NCBI GenBank assembly: GCA_963978265.1
Contig: CAXBQV010000009.1
Coordinates: forward strand, 1-25,864
Direction of reading: 5' to 3'
DNA length: 25,864 bases
Source of the DNA: JAKALQ01 sp963978265
GTDB taxonomy: Bacteria; Actinomycetota; Actinomycetes; S36-B12; UBA5976
The notes beneath the pieces were generated by a model, which ran no database searches, was not told where the DNA came from, and worked only from the letters and a program-made list of their open reading frames with translations. The translations under genes were made by a program, and so were the position numbers. Numbering within the stretch: the stretch's first letter is position 1; each line of letters begins with the position of its first letter. This document shows, in pieces, positions 1 to 4,860 of the stretch.

Positions 1-75
1 TTTCCGGTTCGCTTCGCAACAGTCGTCGCACCGGCACCGGTGATAGCCGTATCCGGTTCTCGTCCCATGCTTCAT
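1..75 (-). CDS. Partial CDS, N-terminus of a small Cys/His-rich (HNH-like) phage protein
   Basis: An ATG at 75 overlaps the stop of the preceding gene (ATGA arrangement) and opens a frame of 25 codons that runs off the left edge of the window without a stop. The visible residues contain H-G-T-x-T-G-Y followed by C-x-C-x2-C-C, a pattern I associate with the N-terminal zinc-binding part of small actinophage HNH endonucleases and related proteins. The HNH core itself would lie outside the window, so the function is an inference from the N-terminus and the phage context only. Confidence 0.5.
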   Translation of the reverse strand, partial: MKHGTRTGYGYHRCRCDDCCEANRK

Positions 76-536
76 GCCGTGCGCTGTCCCTCGTAGATCA
101 GGGACTTCCACACATCCGCCGGCGACCCGTGCCCCTGAGTGCGAGGCCGGTACTCGCCGGTCTTCACGATCCAGGGATGCGGACCCGATGCCAGGGACTT
201 GATGAGGGCACCGACCGCGCGCCTGTCCTTCGGTTCGGGACAACCCAATGCCCAGATGTCATCGACGAACAGAGTCGGATGGTCGAGCAGGTATGCCTGG
301 AGCCATGCTCGAGCAGCGTTGCGCCATACGTCGCTGGCAGCGTTCTCGGCACGTTTCTGGCCGAGCGCTGCAGCCTTGCGGGCGACGTCGAGGGGAGTGG
401 GTTCCTTGAGGGGAAAGCACTGGTAGCAGCCGGCACGACCGTTCGTGAACCATGCAGCTGTCGTCGTCCACGTTTGACCGCAGCCGTCGCAGGTGACGTG
501 ATCCGGGACGAGGTCGAACAGGTTCAGATCGTTCAT
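72..536 (-). CDS. Unknown protein with N-terminal zinc finger and possible winged-helix C-terminus
   Basis: The frame encodes 154 residues from an ATG at 536 that overlaps the stop of the upstream gene (ATGA), which decides the start over a GTG-type start 30 bp upstream. Cys16, Cys19, Cys37 and Cys40 form a C-x2-C...C-x2-C zinc-binding knuckle. Residues about 55-90 are Ala-rich and helical, and residues about 110-150 (DRRAVGALIKSL, then WIVKTGEYRPR) look like a recognition helix plus a beta wing. Its place directly behind the putative ssDNA recombination gene suggests a DNA replication or recombination accessory, but I do not recognise the family. The gene is clearly coding; the function is open. 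Confidence 0.8.
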   Translation of the reverse strand: MNDLNLFDLVPDHVTCDGCGQTWTTTAAWFTNGRAGCYQCFPLKEPTPLDVARKAAALGQKRAENAASDVWRNAARAWLQAYLLDHPTLFVDDIWALGCPEPKDRRAVGALIKSLASGPHPWIVKTGEYRPRTQGHGSPADVWKSLIYEGQRTA

Positions 537-1108
537 CAGAACGGCTCTGTCTTCTCGGACAACCATGCGACCGCGGCCACTGGATCAGCAATGTCTTTCG
601 GGGTACCGCCGAACGTCTCCACGAACTCGGCTTTGGTGGCCTCATCCAACGTCGGGACGAGCTGCTTGATCTGTTCGAGTGCTGATCTGATGGCAGGGGA
701 GGGGTCGCCCTGCTGCCGTGCCTCCGCTTCCCCGTTTGCAGGGCGACCCCGATCCGGTCTCGCCGACTGGCGAGTGACCTTCTGCATTTCCTCGCGACTG
801 GCCCTCGCACCCTTCGGTGCGTAACCAGCATTAGCGAGGGCACGTCCGATCGCTGAGGTCTCACAGACCTCGAGCCATGACGTGCGAGTGATGTTCGATG
901 AGCCGATCGACTCCTGAGCCCACCCGGTAGCCCAGGGCCGGTTGTGCTCGAGGTCGTCACCGGACTTGTAGATCGTCGCCTTGTAGATGACGGCCTTGTC
1001 GTCGTGCATGACGAGCTCGGTGATGATCCTCAGGTCGTCTCGGTCTGCGTGGGCGCGTGCGAGCCGGGTTTCGACCGGTTCGTAGTCGGCCATGTTGAAC
1101 CCGGCCAT
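536..1108 (-). CDS. Putative single-strand DNA binding/annealing recombination protein (ERF/Rad52-like)
   Basis: The frame gives 190 residues. I choose the ATG at 1108 because it falls 19 bases after the previous stop; an in-frame upstream start would overlap the lipoprotein gene, and a second ATG lies at 1093. Residues about 7-98 carry the block of a common phage family: YEPVETRLA, then DLRIITELV, a basic beta-rich core, and the signature LEVCETSAIGRALANAGYAP around 79-98. This ETSAIGRALA signature is familiar from phage proteins annotated as ERF- or Rad52-like recombination or ssDNA-binding proteins. Residues about 100-150 form a polar, low-complexity linker and the C-terminus is a short acidic helical region, as in many annealing proteins. 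The family assignment is from memory of the motif, so it is moderate. Confidence 0.6.
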   Translation of the reverse strand: MAGFNMADYEPVETRLARAHADRDDLRIITELVMHDDKAVIYKATIYKSGDDLEHNRPWATGWAQESIGSSNITRTSWLEVCETSAIGRALANAGYAPKGARASREEMQKVTRQSARPDRGRPANGEAEARQQGDPSPAIRSALEQIKQLVPTLDEATKAEFVETFGGTPKDIADPVAAVAWLSEKTEPF

Positions 1109-1127
1109 TACCGCACGACCTCGAGTG

Positions 1128-1655
1128 CTAGAGCCGCCAGGGTGATGAGCCCGAGGACGCATACAGCAATGCTGCGGCCGCTATCGAGGCCCTGGCGTCG
1201 AAACGCACTGCGTACCAGTCGGGATACCCGGCTGCCGCGTAGAAGCCGGCGTGCAAGGGCAGGGCCATCTGCATGACACTGAAACACGACCCAGGACTCA
1301 CCACGTCGGGTCGGCAGTTCGACTCGCGCCACGCGATCCCGATCGCCCATTGCACGATGTCCGGTCCGAACCGGCTCCAATACTCCTCGATGAGGCTGAC
1401 GATCTCCGGGGGACACGCAGTCGATGTGGCGCTCTGAGCAGCCGTCGTTACGCGTGGTGGCGTCACCGGCAAGGGACGCGGGCGAGGTAGTGGACGATCC
1501 GCTGCCGGCAACGGCAGGGTCGTCGTGGTCGTCGTCGTCGACGACGTGGAGCTCGAAGTTGTGGTAGGTCGGATGGTTCGCTCGGCTGGTGGGGCGTGCG
1601 TTGAACAGGCTGCGAGCGCGGTGACGAGGATGGGGAGCCAACGATGTTGTTTCAT
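1128..1655 (-). CDS. Lipoprotein with lytic transglycosylase (SLT/lysozyme-like) domain
   Basis: The product has 175 residues and begins with a basic n-region, a short hydrophobic stretch and a lipobox L-A-A-C with Cys17, so it should be exported and lipid-anchored. Residues about 30-50 form a Thr/Ser-rich linker and 51-70 a Pro/Arg-rich one. Residues about 82-175 resemble an SLT/lysozyme-like fold: W-R-E-S-N places the likely catalytic Glu at 111, S-V-M-Q-M at 126-130 matches the G-x-M-Q motif, and the C-terminal SSGSSPW resembles the closing motif of the family. Cys81, Cys114 and Cys124 could allow a disulfide outside the cell. The shine-dalgarno is weak (AGAAAG). A phage lipoprotein with a murein hydrolase domain could act in lysis, in envelope modification or in superinfection exclusion; which one is unknown. 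Confidence 0.75.
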   Translation of the reverse strand: MKQHRWLPILVTALAACSTHAPPAERTIRPTTTSSSTSSTTTTTTTLPLPAADRPLPRPRPLPVTPPRVTTAAQSATSTACPPEIVSLIEEYWSRFGPDIVQWAIGIAWRESNCRPDVVSPGSCFSVMQMALPLHAGFYAAAGYPDWYAVRFDARASIAAAALLYASSGSSPWRL

Positions 1656-1704
1656 CGGGAGCTTTCTGCTGGGGGACAGGGAAGTCGGAGGACCAGGTCA
1701 TGGG

Positions 1705-1917
1705 TCAGCCCTCCGGAGTCTCAGCGCAGTACGAGCACCAGTCGCCAACGGGCACCGCGTGTCGACAGGCGTTCGGGACGATCACGTCGTCGAATCCGTC
1801 GTACTTCGGGTTGTGCCCATCGTTGGCGAGTGCGTGGAGGAGTCGCTTCAGTTGTGCGAGGACGAGTTCGGTGTCCTCGATGAGTGACTCAACTTGGATG
1901 GTGAAGTGTTCGTTCAT
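1705..1917 (-). CDS. Small unknown protein with C-terminal Cys cluster
   Basis: The 70-residue product starts at the ATG at 1917, which is preceded by a perfect ribosome binding site (AGGAGG, five-base spacer), so this shorter start is preferred over upstream alternatives that would run through a hairpin and the neighbouring gene. Residues 1-35 are helical and acidic/leucine-rich (IEDTELVLAQLKRLLHAL). The C-terminal part has Cys-Arg-His and W-C-S-Y-C, which may hold a metal. No family recognised. The strong RBS directly behind a 12-bp hairpin suggests this gene can be expressed separately from its upstream neighbours. Confidence 0.75.
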   Translation of the reverse strand: MNEHFTIQVESLIEDTELVLAQLKRLLHALANDGHNPKYDGFDDVIVPNACRHAVPVGDWCSYCAETPEG

Positions 1918-1945
1918 GGTTGCCTCCTGGGACGAGGGGAGGGGA

Positions 1946-1989
1946 GTGCGGGCCGGGACTACCGGGCAGGGTGGGCACCCGGCCCGCAC
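1946..1989 (-). terminator. Strong intergenic hairpin, terminator- or attenuator-like
   Basis: Two perfect 12-base arms (GTGCGGGCCGGG and CCCGGCCCGCAC) flank a 20-base loop. On the transcribed strand the hairpin starts 2 bases after the stop codon of the 78-residue gene and is followed by a pyrimidine-rich run (CCCCTCCCCT) rather than a U tract. It could be a non-canonical terminator of the kind seen in high-GC phages, an attenuator, or a 3' mRNA stabiliser. Confidence 0.5.
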
Positions 1990-1991
1990 GA

Positions 1992-2228
1992 TCAATGACC
2001 GGGCCGGTACTTGCGTTTCGACCTGATCGGGACAGGACCGGGTTCGGTCCATGTGGTGTGCCAGCCGAGGCCACCCTTCCCGGATGACCACGTACCGAAC
2101 ATCGTCTGCACGACGATCGGGTTGGCGTCGCGTTCCTTGATCCACTCGGCCAATGCCATCGTGTATTCACGCCAGGTGTTGCGTTGCGGACCCTGCGACG
2201 TGCTCGAACCGCGCGGTGTTTTGCTCAT
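1992..2228 (-). CDS. Small basic unknown protein
   Basis: The product has 78 residues. Its ATG at 2228 overlaps the stop of the zinc-ribbon gene (ATGA), so it is translationally coupled. The N-terminus is Ser/Thr/Gln-rich; residues 24-50 contain ALAEWIKERDANPIVVQ, a plausible helix-strand unit; the C-terminal third is Gly/Trp-rich and ends in a basic cluster (RSKRKYR). There are no cysteines. The family is unknown. It is the last gene before the hairpin at 1946-1989. Confidence 0.7.
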   Translation of the reverse strand: MSKTPRGSSTSQGPQRNTWREYTMALAEWIKERDANPIVVQTMFGTWSSGKGGLGWHTTWTEPGPVPIRSKRKYRPGH

Positions 2229-2419
2229 GCCACATCACCGCGAAACGGTCCGACCGGAACATCGACCTGTGTCCAGCGGGCATTGCGCGCGCACGATGGA
2301 CAGGGACCGAGCTCGAGGATCATCTTGCGTGACGGCACATAGATGAGAACCCCACACTCGGGGCATTGAGCGACGTACCCGTTACCGAACTGCATCGCTG
2401 CGGTCGGCTCGAGGTTCAC
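2225..2419 (-). CDS. Zinc-ribbon mini-protein (64 aa)
   Basis: A GTG at 2419 overlaps the stop of the preceding mini-gene (GTGA) and opens a 64-residue frame. Cys19, Cys22, Cys40 and Cys43 form two C-P-x-C knuckles 17 residues apart, a classical zinc ribbon. The open frame extends further upstream (to 2551), but that part overlaps the smaller coding frames and lacks a credible ribosome binding site, so the GTGA-coupled start is preferred. Such short ribbons in phages often bind nucleic acid or act as adaptors; nothing here fixes the partner. Confidence 0.65.
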   Translation of the reverse strand: MNLEPTAAMQFGNGYVAQCPECGVLIYVPSRKMILELGPCPSCARNARWTQVDVPVGPFRGDVA

Positions 2420-2535
2420 CGGGCCTGCTTCCACGGTCGCTGCGAGATCGCGATCGCGCACGGCTGGCAGTGCCGACCATGCGTACCGAACCCGATGAGG
2501 CGTCGTGCGGCACAGCGCGCACACCGACTGGTCAC
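2416..2535 (-). CDS. Very small Cys-rich protein (39 aa), putative zinc finger
   Basis: A GTG at 2535 overlaps the stop of the upstream membrane mini-gene and the frame ends in a TGA that overlaps the next GTG. The product has C-A-R-C at residues 5-8 and C-Q-P-C about 17 residues later, both within a basic protein, which fits a small treble-clef or ribbon-like zinc site. The evidence is the unbroken chain of coupled start/stop overlaps and the cysteine spacing; the frame is too short for statistical certainty. Confidence 0.5.
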   Translation of the reverse strand: MTSRCARCAARRLIGFGTHGRHCQPCAIAISQRPWKQAR

Positions 2536-2633
2536 TGGATACCACCAGCAATGCCGATGGCGATCAGAACACCGACGAGGAGAACAGCACCCTGAATGGT
2601 GCGTGCCCGGTCGGTCCACGGCCAGTTCCTCAT
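2532..2633 (-). CDS. Single-pass membrane mini-protein (33 aa)
   Basis: An ATG at 2633 lies one base after the stop of the upstream gene (TGACATG) and opens a 33-residue frame. The N-terminal half is polar and basic with tryptophans (RNWPWTDRAR), followed by one hydrophobic segment, residues 15-32 (GAVLLVGVLIAIGIAGGI). The topology would be N-in, C-out. The stop overlaps the GTG of the next mini-gene. No homologue recognised; hydrophobic organisation and gene spacing are the only support. Confidence 0.5.
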   Translation of the reverse strand: MRNWPWTDRARTIQGAVLLVGVLIAIGIAGGIQ

Positions 2634-2634
2634 G

Positions 2635-2949
2635 TCACGCAGCATCGGAACGCTCCGCAGCGACGATGTTCTCCGCAGCACTGCGGATGTATTCGAACAC
2701 GGCCCGGTGCATTCCGTAGCCGGGTCCTGCGTTCGTGCCGGCCATCGCTCGAGTCAGGTGAGCCTGGTCGGCGAGGTGCTCGCCACGGTCATCCCAGAGG
2801 GCTGCGGCTTCGGCTGCGGCTTCTGCGAATCCGATGGCCCGTCGAATGTCGCCGTCGGTGTTGAGTGCGTAGGCGAGTTCTTCGATGGCACGTCGAACGA
2901 TGTATTCCTCACCGTTCTGAGTGCTGCGCTCGTACCGGCCGACGGTCAC
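2635..2949 (-). CDS. Unknown alpha-helical protein (104 aa)
   Basis: A GTG at 2949 overlaps the stop of the upstream gene (GTGA). The 104-residue product is Ala/Glu/Arg-rich and predicted by eye to be almost entirely helical, with repeated stretches such as ELAYALN, AAAEAAALWDD and FEYIRSAAENI. It may be a small helical-bundle protein. No motif identifies a function. Confidence 0.7.
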   Translation of the reverse strand: MTVGRYERSTQNGEEYIVRRAIEELAYALNTDGDIRRAIGFAEAAAEAAALWDDRGEHLADQAHLTRAMAGTNAGPGYGMHRAVFEYIRSAAENIVAAERSDAA

Positions 2950-3221
2950 TGCTGGACCGTCGCGTCGAGGTGGGAGAACAGGTTGCGAAGACCGTCACGG
3001 TCGAGAGCCTCGGAACCCTTGAATCCGAGAGCCTTGAGCGCCTGGTTCGGCTGGCCCTGCGTGTAGACGAGGTCGCTGCCGATGTCCTCGCAGCAGTCGG
3101 TGAGGTTCTTGTAGTCCCAGGCGAGCTGGTACTTCTGGTTGACGGCGACGAGGATCTCGGAGAGGCGGACTCGATGCCGGTTGCCGGCGAGCTCGTCGGC
3201 GGTGGTCTGGAACGTCGTCAA
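2946..3221 (-). CDS. Unknown protein (91 aa), TTG start
   Basis: The frame starts with TTG at 3221, preceded by AAGGGG at a workable distance, and no closer ATG or GTG exists. The product (91 residues) contains LSEILVAVNQKYQLAWDYKNLTDCCEDIG in its first half and an ending with SHLDATVQQ. It is mixed alpha/beta with two adjacent cysteines. Its leader (ACGAACAAGGGG) vaguely resembles the start-associated leaders at 3.58-4.36 kb. No family recognised; it begins a run of five tightly coupled genes. Confidence 0.7.
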   Translation of the reverse strand: MTTFQTTADELAGNRHRVRLSEILVAVNQKYQLAWDYKNLTDCCEDIGSDLVYTQGQPNQALKALGFKGSEALDRDGLRNLFSHLDATVQQ

Positions 3222-3240
3222 GGCGGGACCCCTTGTTCGT

Positions 3241-3314
3241 GGCCCGTATCGGGCCGGTTCATTTGGTGGCGAGTTTGTATCACGCCTGCGACAGGGATGG
3301 GTGGATGGTCGCAG
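3241..3314 (-). repeat. Intergenic region with two inverted repeats
   Basis: The 110-base gap 3222-3331 contains no gene. It holds GGCCCG-TAT-CGGGCC at 3241-3255 (six-base arms, three-base loop) and CTGCGAC...GTCGCAG at 3286-3314 (seven-base arms, 15-base loop). Between them, on the minus strand, is a TG-A-TACAAA sequence that could be an extended -10 element, but no -35 is visible. The region may end one message and start another; the evidence is weak. Confidence 0.35.
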
Positions 3315-3331
3315 CGTGCGGCTGATTGTGG

Positions 3332-3586
3332 TCAGTGATCTTGGCTGGTCGCCTCGAAGAATGCGATCAGAGCATTGAGATCCGATAGCTCAATCGCTGC
3401 CGTTCCGTATGTCACATCCACTTGTGCGAACTCGTGACATGGCTGGCCTTCTTTCTTGACCAGATCGATGTTGTGCTCTTTCAGATAGTTGGTGAATCGT
3501 TCGGCGCTCCACATCTGGCCAGTGGTGTTCTGGACGAGGTCCCGGGCCTTCTTGAGGCGGATGCGTTCGGACTTGAGGATGGTGAT
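3332..3586 (-). CDS. Unknown protein (about 82-84 aa) with probable non-canonical ATC start
   Basis: The convincing part of the protein begins ILKSERIRLKKARDLVQ and ends in FFEATSQDH. It has a basic helical N-terminus, a polar middle (WSAERFTNYLKEHNIDLV) and an acidic C-terminus. A leader with CACCGAACAGGAGCAGCC, nearly identical to those of two other genes, sits just upstream, but the codon aligned with their ATG is ATC at 3580 (another ATC is at 3586). The only in-frame ATGs lie at 3730 and 3721 and would force over 100 bases of overlap with the upstream gene. Initiation on ATC, or an ATG-to-ATC change or read error, is therefore the simplest reading. Function unknown. Confidence 0.6.
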   Translation of the reverse strand: MTILKSERIRLKKARDLVQNTTGQMWSAERFTNYLKEHNIDLVKKEGQPCHEFAQVDVTYGTAAIELSDLNALIAFFEATSQDH

Positions 3587-3617
3587 GGCTGCTCCTGTTC
3601 GGTGGATGGGATTGTTG

Positions 3618-3848
3618 CTACTTACGAGTGTTGCACCATTCGCAGGTGCGTGCAGGGATCCACTGAGATTCGGGTCGATCCTTGCATCGTGTTCCTCCGC
3701 GTTGTGCGAGATGGAGCGCATCGTAGGCATCGAGCATTTTCATCTCGGTCTCGACGAGCGTCGCATGATCGGCACCATTGCGGACCATGTCCTCGTGTAG
3801 ACGACGCAGCGCGTAATACTCCCGCTTGAGGTCGGTGATCGTCGGCAT
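3618..3848 (-). CDS. Small unknown protein (76 aa) with C-terminal CxxC
   Basis: The ATG at 3848 is preceded by GGGAGCAGCC, a ribosome binding site that shares the GGAGCAGCC core of neighbouring leaders. Residues 1-50 are a likely helical hairpin (LKREYYALRRLHEDMVRNG, then HATLVETEMKMLDAYDALHLA). Near the end are a lone Cys and a C-E-W-C pair, possibly a metal site. I do not recognise the family. It sits second-to-third in the unit started by the promoter at 4382-4410. Confidence 0.75.
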   Translation of the reverse strand: MPTITDLKREYYALRRLHEDMVRNGADHATLVETEMKMLDAYDALHLAQRGGTRCKDRPESQWIPARTCEWCNTRK

Positions 3849-3863
3849 GGCAGGCTGCTCCCG

Positions 3864-4103
3864 TTACCGGTTGATGTAGTGGTTGTTGATGATCTGCTCT
3901 GCGATGGCGAGCGTGCCGGCCATGCCGAGGATCTCGGGCTCTGCGCCGATCTCGTACTGGACGCCGACCTCGTAGGCACCACGCGTGCCGAAGACACGGT
4001 AGTGCAGGGTCTTCGAGCGGTCGCGGATGTCGCGTGCGCCGACGCAGTAGATGCCCTTGGCGATCTTCTGGAGGGTGAGTGGCCGGTAGGTGATCGTGAA
4101 CAT
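3864..4103 (-). CDS. Small unknown protein (79 aa)
   Basis: The ATG at 4103 follows a copy of the start-associated leader (GAACAGGAAGCAGCCACC). The 79-residue product is beta-rich in the first two-thirds (FTITYRPLTLQ, GIYCVGARDI, TLHYRVFGTRGAYEVGVQYE) and has a C-terminal helix that ends in NNHYINR. Regular alternation of basic and hydrophobic residues suggests a small compact beta fold. There is no recognisable catalytic motif. The shared leader with the 61-residue gene implies co-regulation at translation. Confidence 0.75.
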   Translation of the reverse strand: MFTITYRPLTLQKIAKGIYCVGARDIRDRSKTLHYRVFGTRGAYEVGVQYEIGAEPEILGMAGTLAIAEQIINNHYINR

Positions 4104-4111
4104 GGTGGCTG

Positions 4112-4133
4112 CTTCCTGTTCGGTGGGGGCTGC
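4112..4133 (-). repeat. Start-associated leader repeat, copy 2
   Basis: The 22 bases here are identical to those at 4344-4365. On the transcribed strand the core is CCCCCACCGAACAGGAAG, with AGGAAG serving as the ribosome binding site 8-13 bases before an ATG. A shorter third copy (CACCGAACAGGAGCAGCC) lies at about 3587-3604 and a degenerate fourth (AACGGGAGCAGCC) before 3848. Confidence 0.7.
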
Positions 4134-4149
4134 GACTTCTCCGAGCTGA

Positions 4150-4335
4150 CTACCGCAGCTCGTCGGCGAAGTAGACCAGCCGCTCGACCGGCTGGTAGTC
4201 GCCGTGGATCTTGGTGAACGGAACCCACCGGCTTCCGTCGATCTGGTAGGCGGTCAGCGAGACCGCCGTGATGGTACCGAGTTCGGTCTCGGTGCCGGTG
4301 GGGAGGGTTCCGTGCTGGATGGTGTTGAAGTTCAT
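4150..4335 (-). CDS. First gene of the operator-controlled unit, small unknown protein (61 aa)
   Basis: The ATG at 4335 follows the first copy of the start-associated leader. The product has 61 residues, begins MNFNTIQHGT, is Thr-rich and beta-like (GTITAVSLTAYQIDG) and ends with a helix (PVERLVYFADELR). It lies about 45 bases downstream of the predicted -10 box at 4382-4387, so it is the first gene after the operator pair. By position it could be an early or regulatory protein, but the sequence shows no helix-turn-helix and I cannot name the family. Confidence 0.75.
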   Translation of the reverse strand: MNFNTIQHGTLPTGTETELGTITAVSLTAYQIDGSRWVPFTKIHGDYQPVERLVYFADELR

Positions 4336-4343
4336 TGTGGAGC

Positions 4344-4365
4344 CTTCCTGTTCGGTGGGGGCTGC
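4344..4365 (-). repeat. Start-associated leader repeat, copy 1
   Basis: This is the exact 22-base twin of 4112-4133, located just upstream of the ATG at 4335 and containing the ribosome binding site AGGAAG. The identity extends well beyond what a ribosome binding site needs, so it is a true duplication or a selected element. Confidence 0.7.
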
Positions 4366-4381
4366 TCCCCCGACAGAGACC

Positions 4382-4410
4382 ATTCAATACCCCATTCGCA
4401 CGAATGTCAA
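4382..4410 (-). promoter_or_regulatory. Sigma-70-type promoter for the leftward 4.3-0 kb unit
   Basis: On the minus strand a perfect -35 box TTGACA (4410-4405) is followed, after a 17-base spacer, by TTGAAT (4387-4382; four of six matches to TATAAT). Transcription would start near 4375 and reach the ATG at 4335 after about 40 bases. The flanking operator-like repeats support a genuine regulated promoter. Confidence 0.6.
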
Positions 4411-4428
4411 TGACCATTCGCACGAATG
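4392..4428. promoter_or_regulatory. Tandem operator-like sites overlapping the promoter
   Basis: The 15-mer CCATTCGCACGAATG occurs twice, at 4392-4406 and 4414-4428. Each copy contains a near-palindrome CATTCG-CA-CGAATG (six-base arms, two-base centre). The centre-to-centre distance is 22 bp, about two helical turns, so bound dimers would sit on the same DNA face. One copy lies in the spacer and touches the -35 box, the other lies immediately upstream of it, the classic arrangement for repression with possible cooperativity. The regulator is not identifiable in this window. Confidence 0.65.
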
Positions 4429-4460
4429 CCGAAATAATCCTGTGACCTGCGGTTTCAATG

Positions 4461-4501
4461 GGAATGGCCCGTCCCCTGGAGGCAGGAGGACGGGCCATTC
4501 C
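4461..4501. terminator. 14-bp perfect inverted repeat separating late and leftward units
   Basis: Arms GGAATGGCCCGTCC and GGACGGGCCATTCC pair perfectly over 14 bp around a 13-base loop. The hairpin starts about 40 bases after the stop of the sigma-like gene and lies upstream of the promoter at 4382-4410. Neither strand shows a U tract after the stem, as is common in high-GC actinobacterial terminators. The remaining sequence between 4336 and 4541 holds no gene. Confidence 0.6.
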
Positions 4502-4541
4502 GTGCGCTGCTCGGCGGTCCCGGCCGGCGCGCAGACAGTTT

Positions 4542-4859
4542 TCAGGTGTGGTTGATCTGGTCGATCTGCTCGAGGACAGCGTCCCGGATCGCTCGAATCG
4601 CTGTCTCTTTGAACGTGCCCTCGTATGGGTCGGTCCAGAGGTCGATCTGACGGCTCAGGGCGATCCAGGCGGTCGGCACAAGGCTGATCGGGTCTCTGGT
4701 GCCAGCGAGGAGCGGCGAAAGCCTCAGAGCGATGTATTTGGCGAGCGGGGCGTAATGAAGGCAGAGGCGAGCATGGATCTGGACTCGCCGTTCCTTCAGT
4801 GCTTTCAGTGACTGGTAGCTGCTCCAGACCTGGTCAATGGTCCAATCGGGAGCGTGCAT
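4542..4859 (-). CDS. Sigma-factor region 1.2/2-like mini-protein (105 aa)
   Basis: The 105-residue protein aligns by eye with the N-terminal half of FliA/WhiG-type sigma factors. Residues 11-47 (VWSSYQSLKALKERRVQIH, then HYAPLAKYIALRL) match region 1.2 to 2.1, residues 56-76 match the D-L...G..GL..A region 2.2 but are degenerate (DPISLVPTAWIALSRQIDLW), and residues 81-100 (GTFKETAIRAIRDAVLEQID) match the F-x-T-Y-A...R-I-R-G-A-I-L-D-E-x-R signature of region 2.3/2.4. The frame then stops; no region 3 or 4 is present and none follows downstream. Its start lies two bases past the stop of the amidase gene, and it is the last gene before the 14-bp hairpin. It could be a minimal sigma-like activator, a decoy for RNA polymerase, or a helical protein with chance similarity. 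Confidence 0.55.
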   Translation of the reverse strand: MHAPDWTIDQVWSSYQSLKALKERRVQIHARLCLHYAPLAKYIALRLSPLLAGTRDPISLVPTAWIALSRQIDLWTDPYEGTFKETAIRAIRDAVLEQIDQINHT

Positions 4860-4860
4860 C

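Noticed and set aside
1108..1701. 197-residue minus-strand open frame overlapping the lipoprotein
   Set aside because: The lipoprotein frame has a signal peptide, lipobox and SLT motifs; this alternative is Arg/Ser-rich and has no motif.
3256..3300. Possible promoter with extended -10 before the gene at 3221
   Set aside because: TG-A-TACAAA is only a partial match and no -35 box is visible at a proper distance.
3740..4498. 252-residue minus-strand open frame
   Set aside because: It crosses the terminator, promoter and two small genes in another frame and is Ser/Arg/Pro-rich, typical of a GC-rich shadow.
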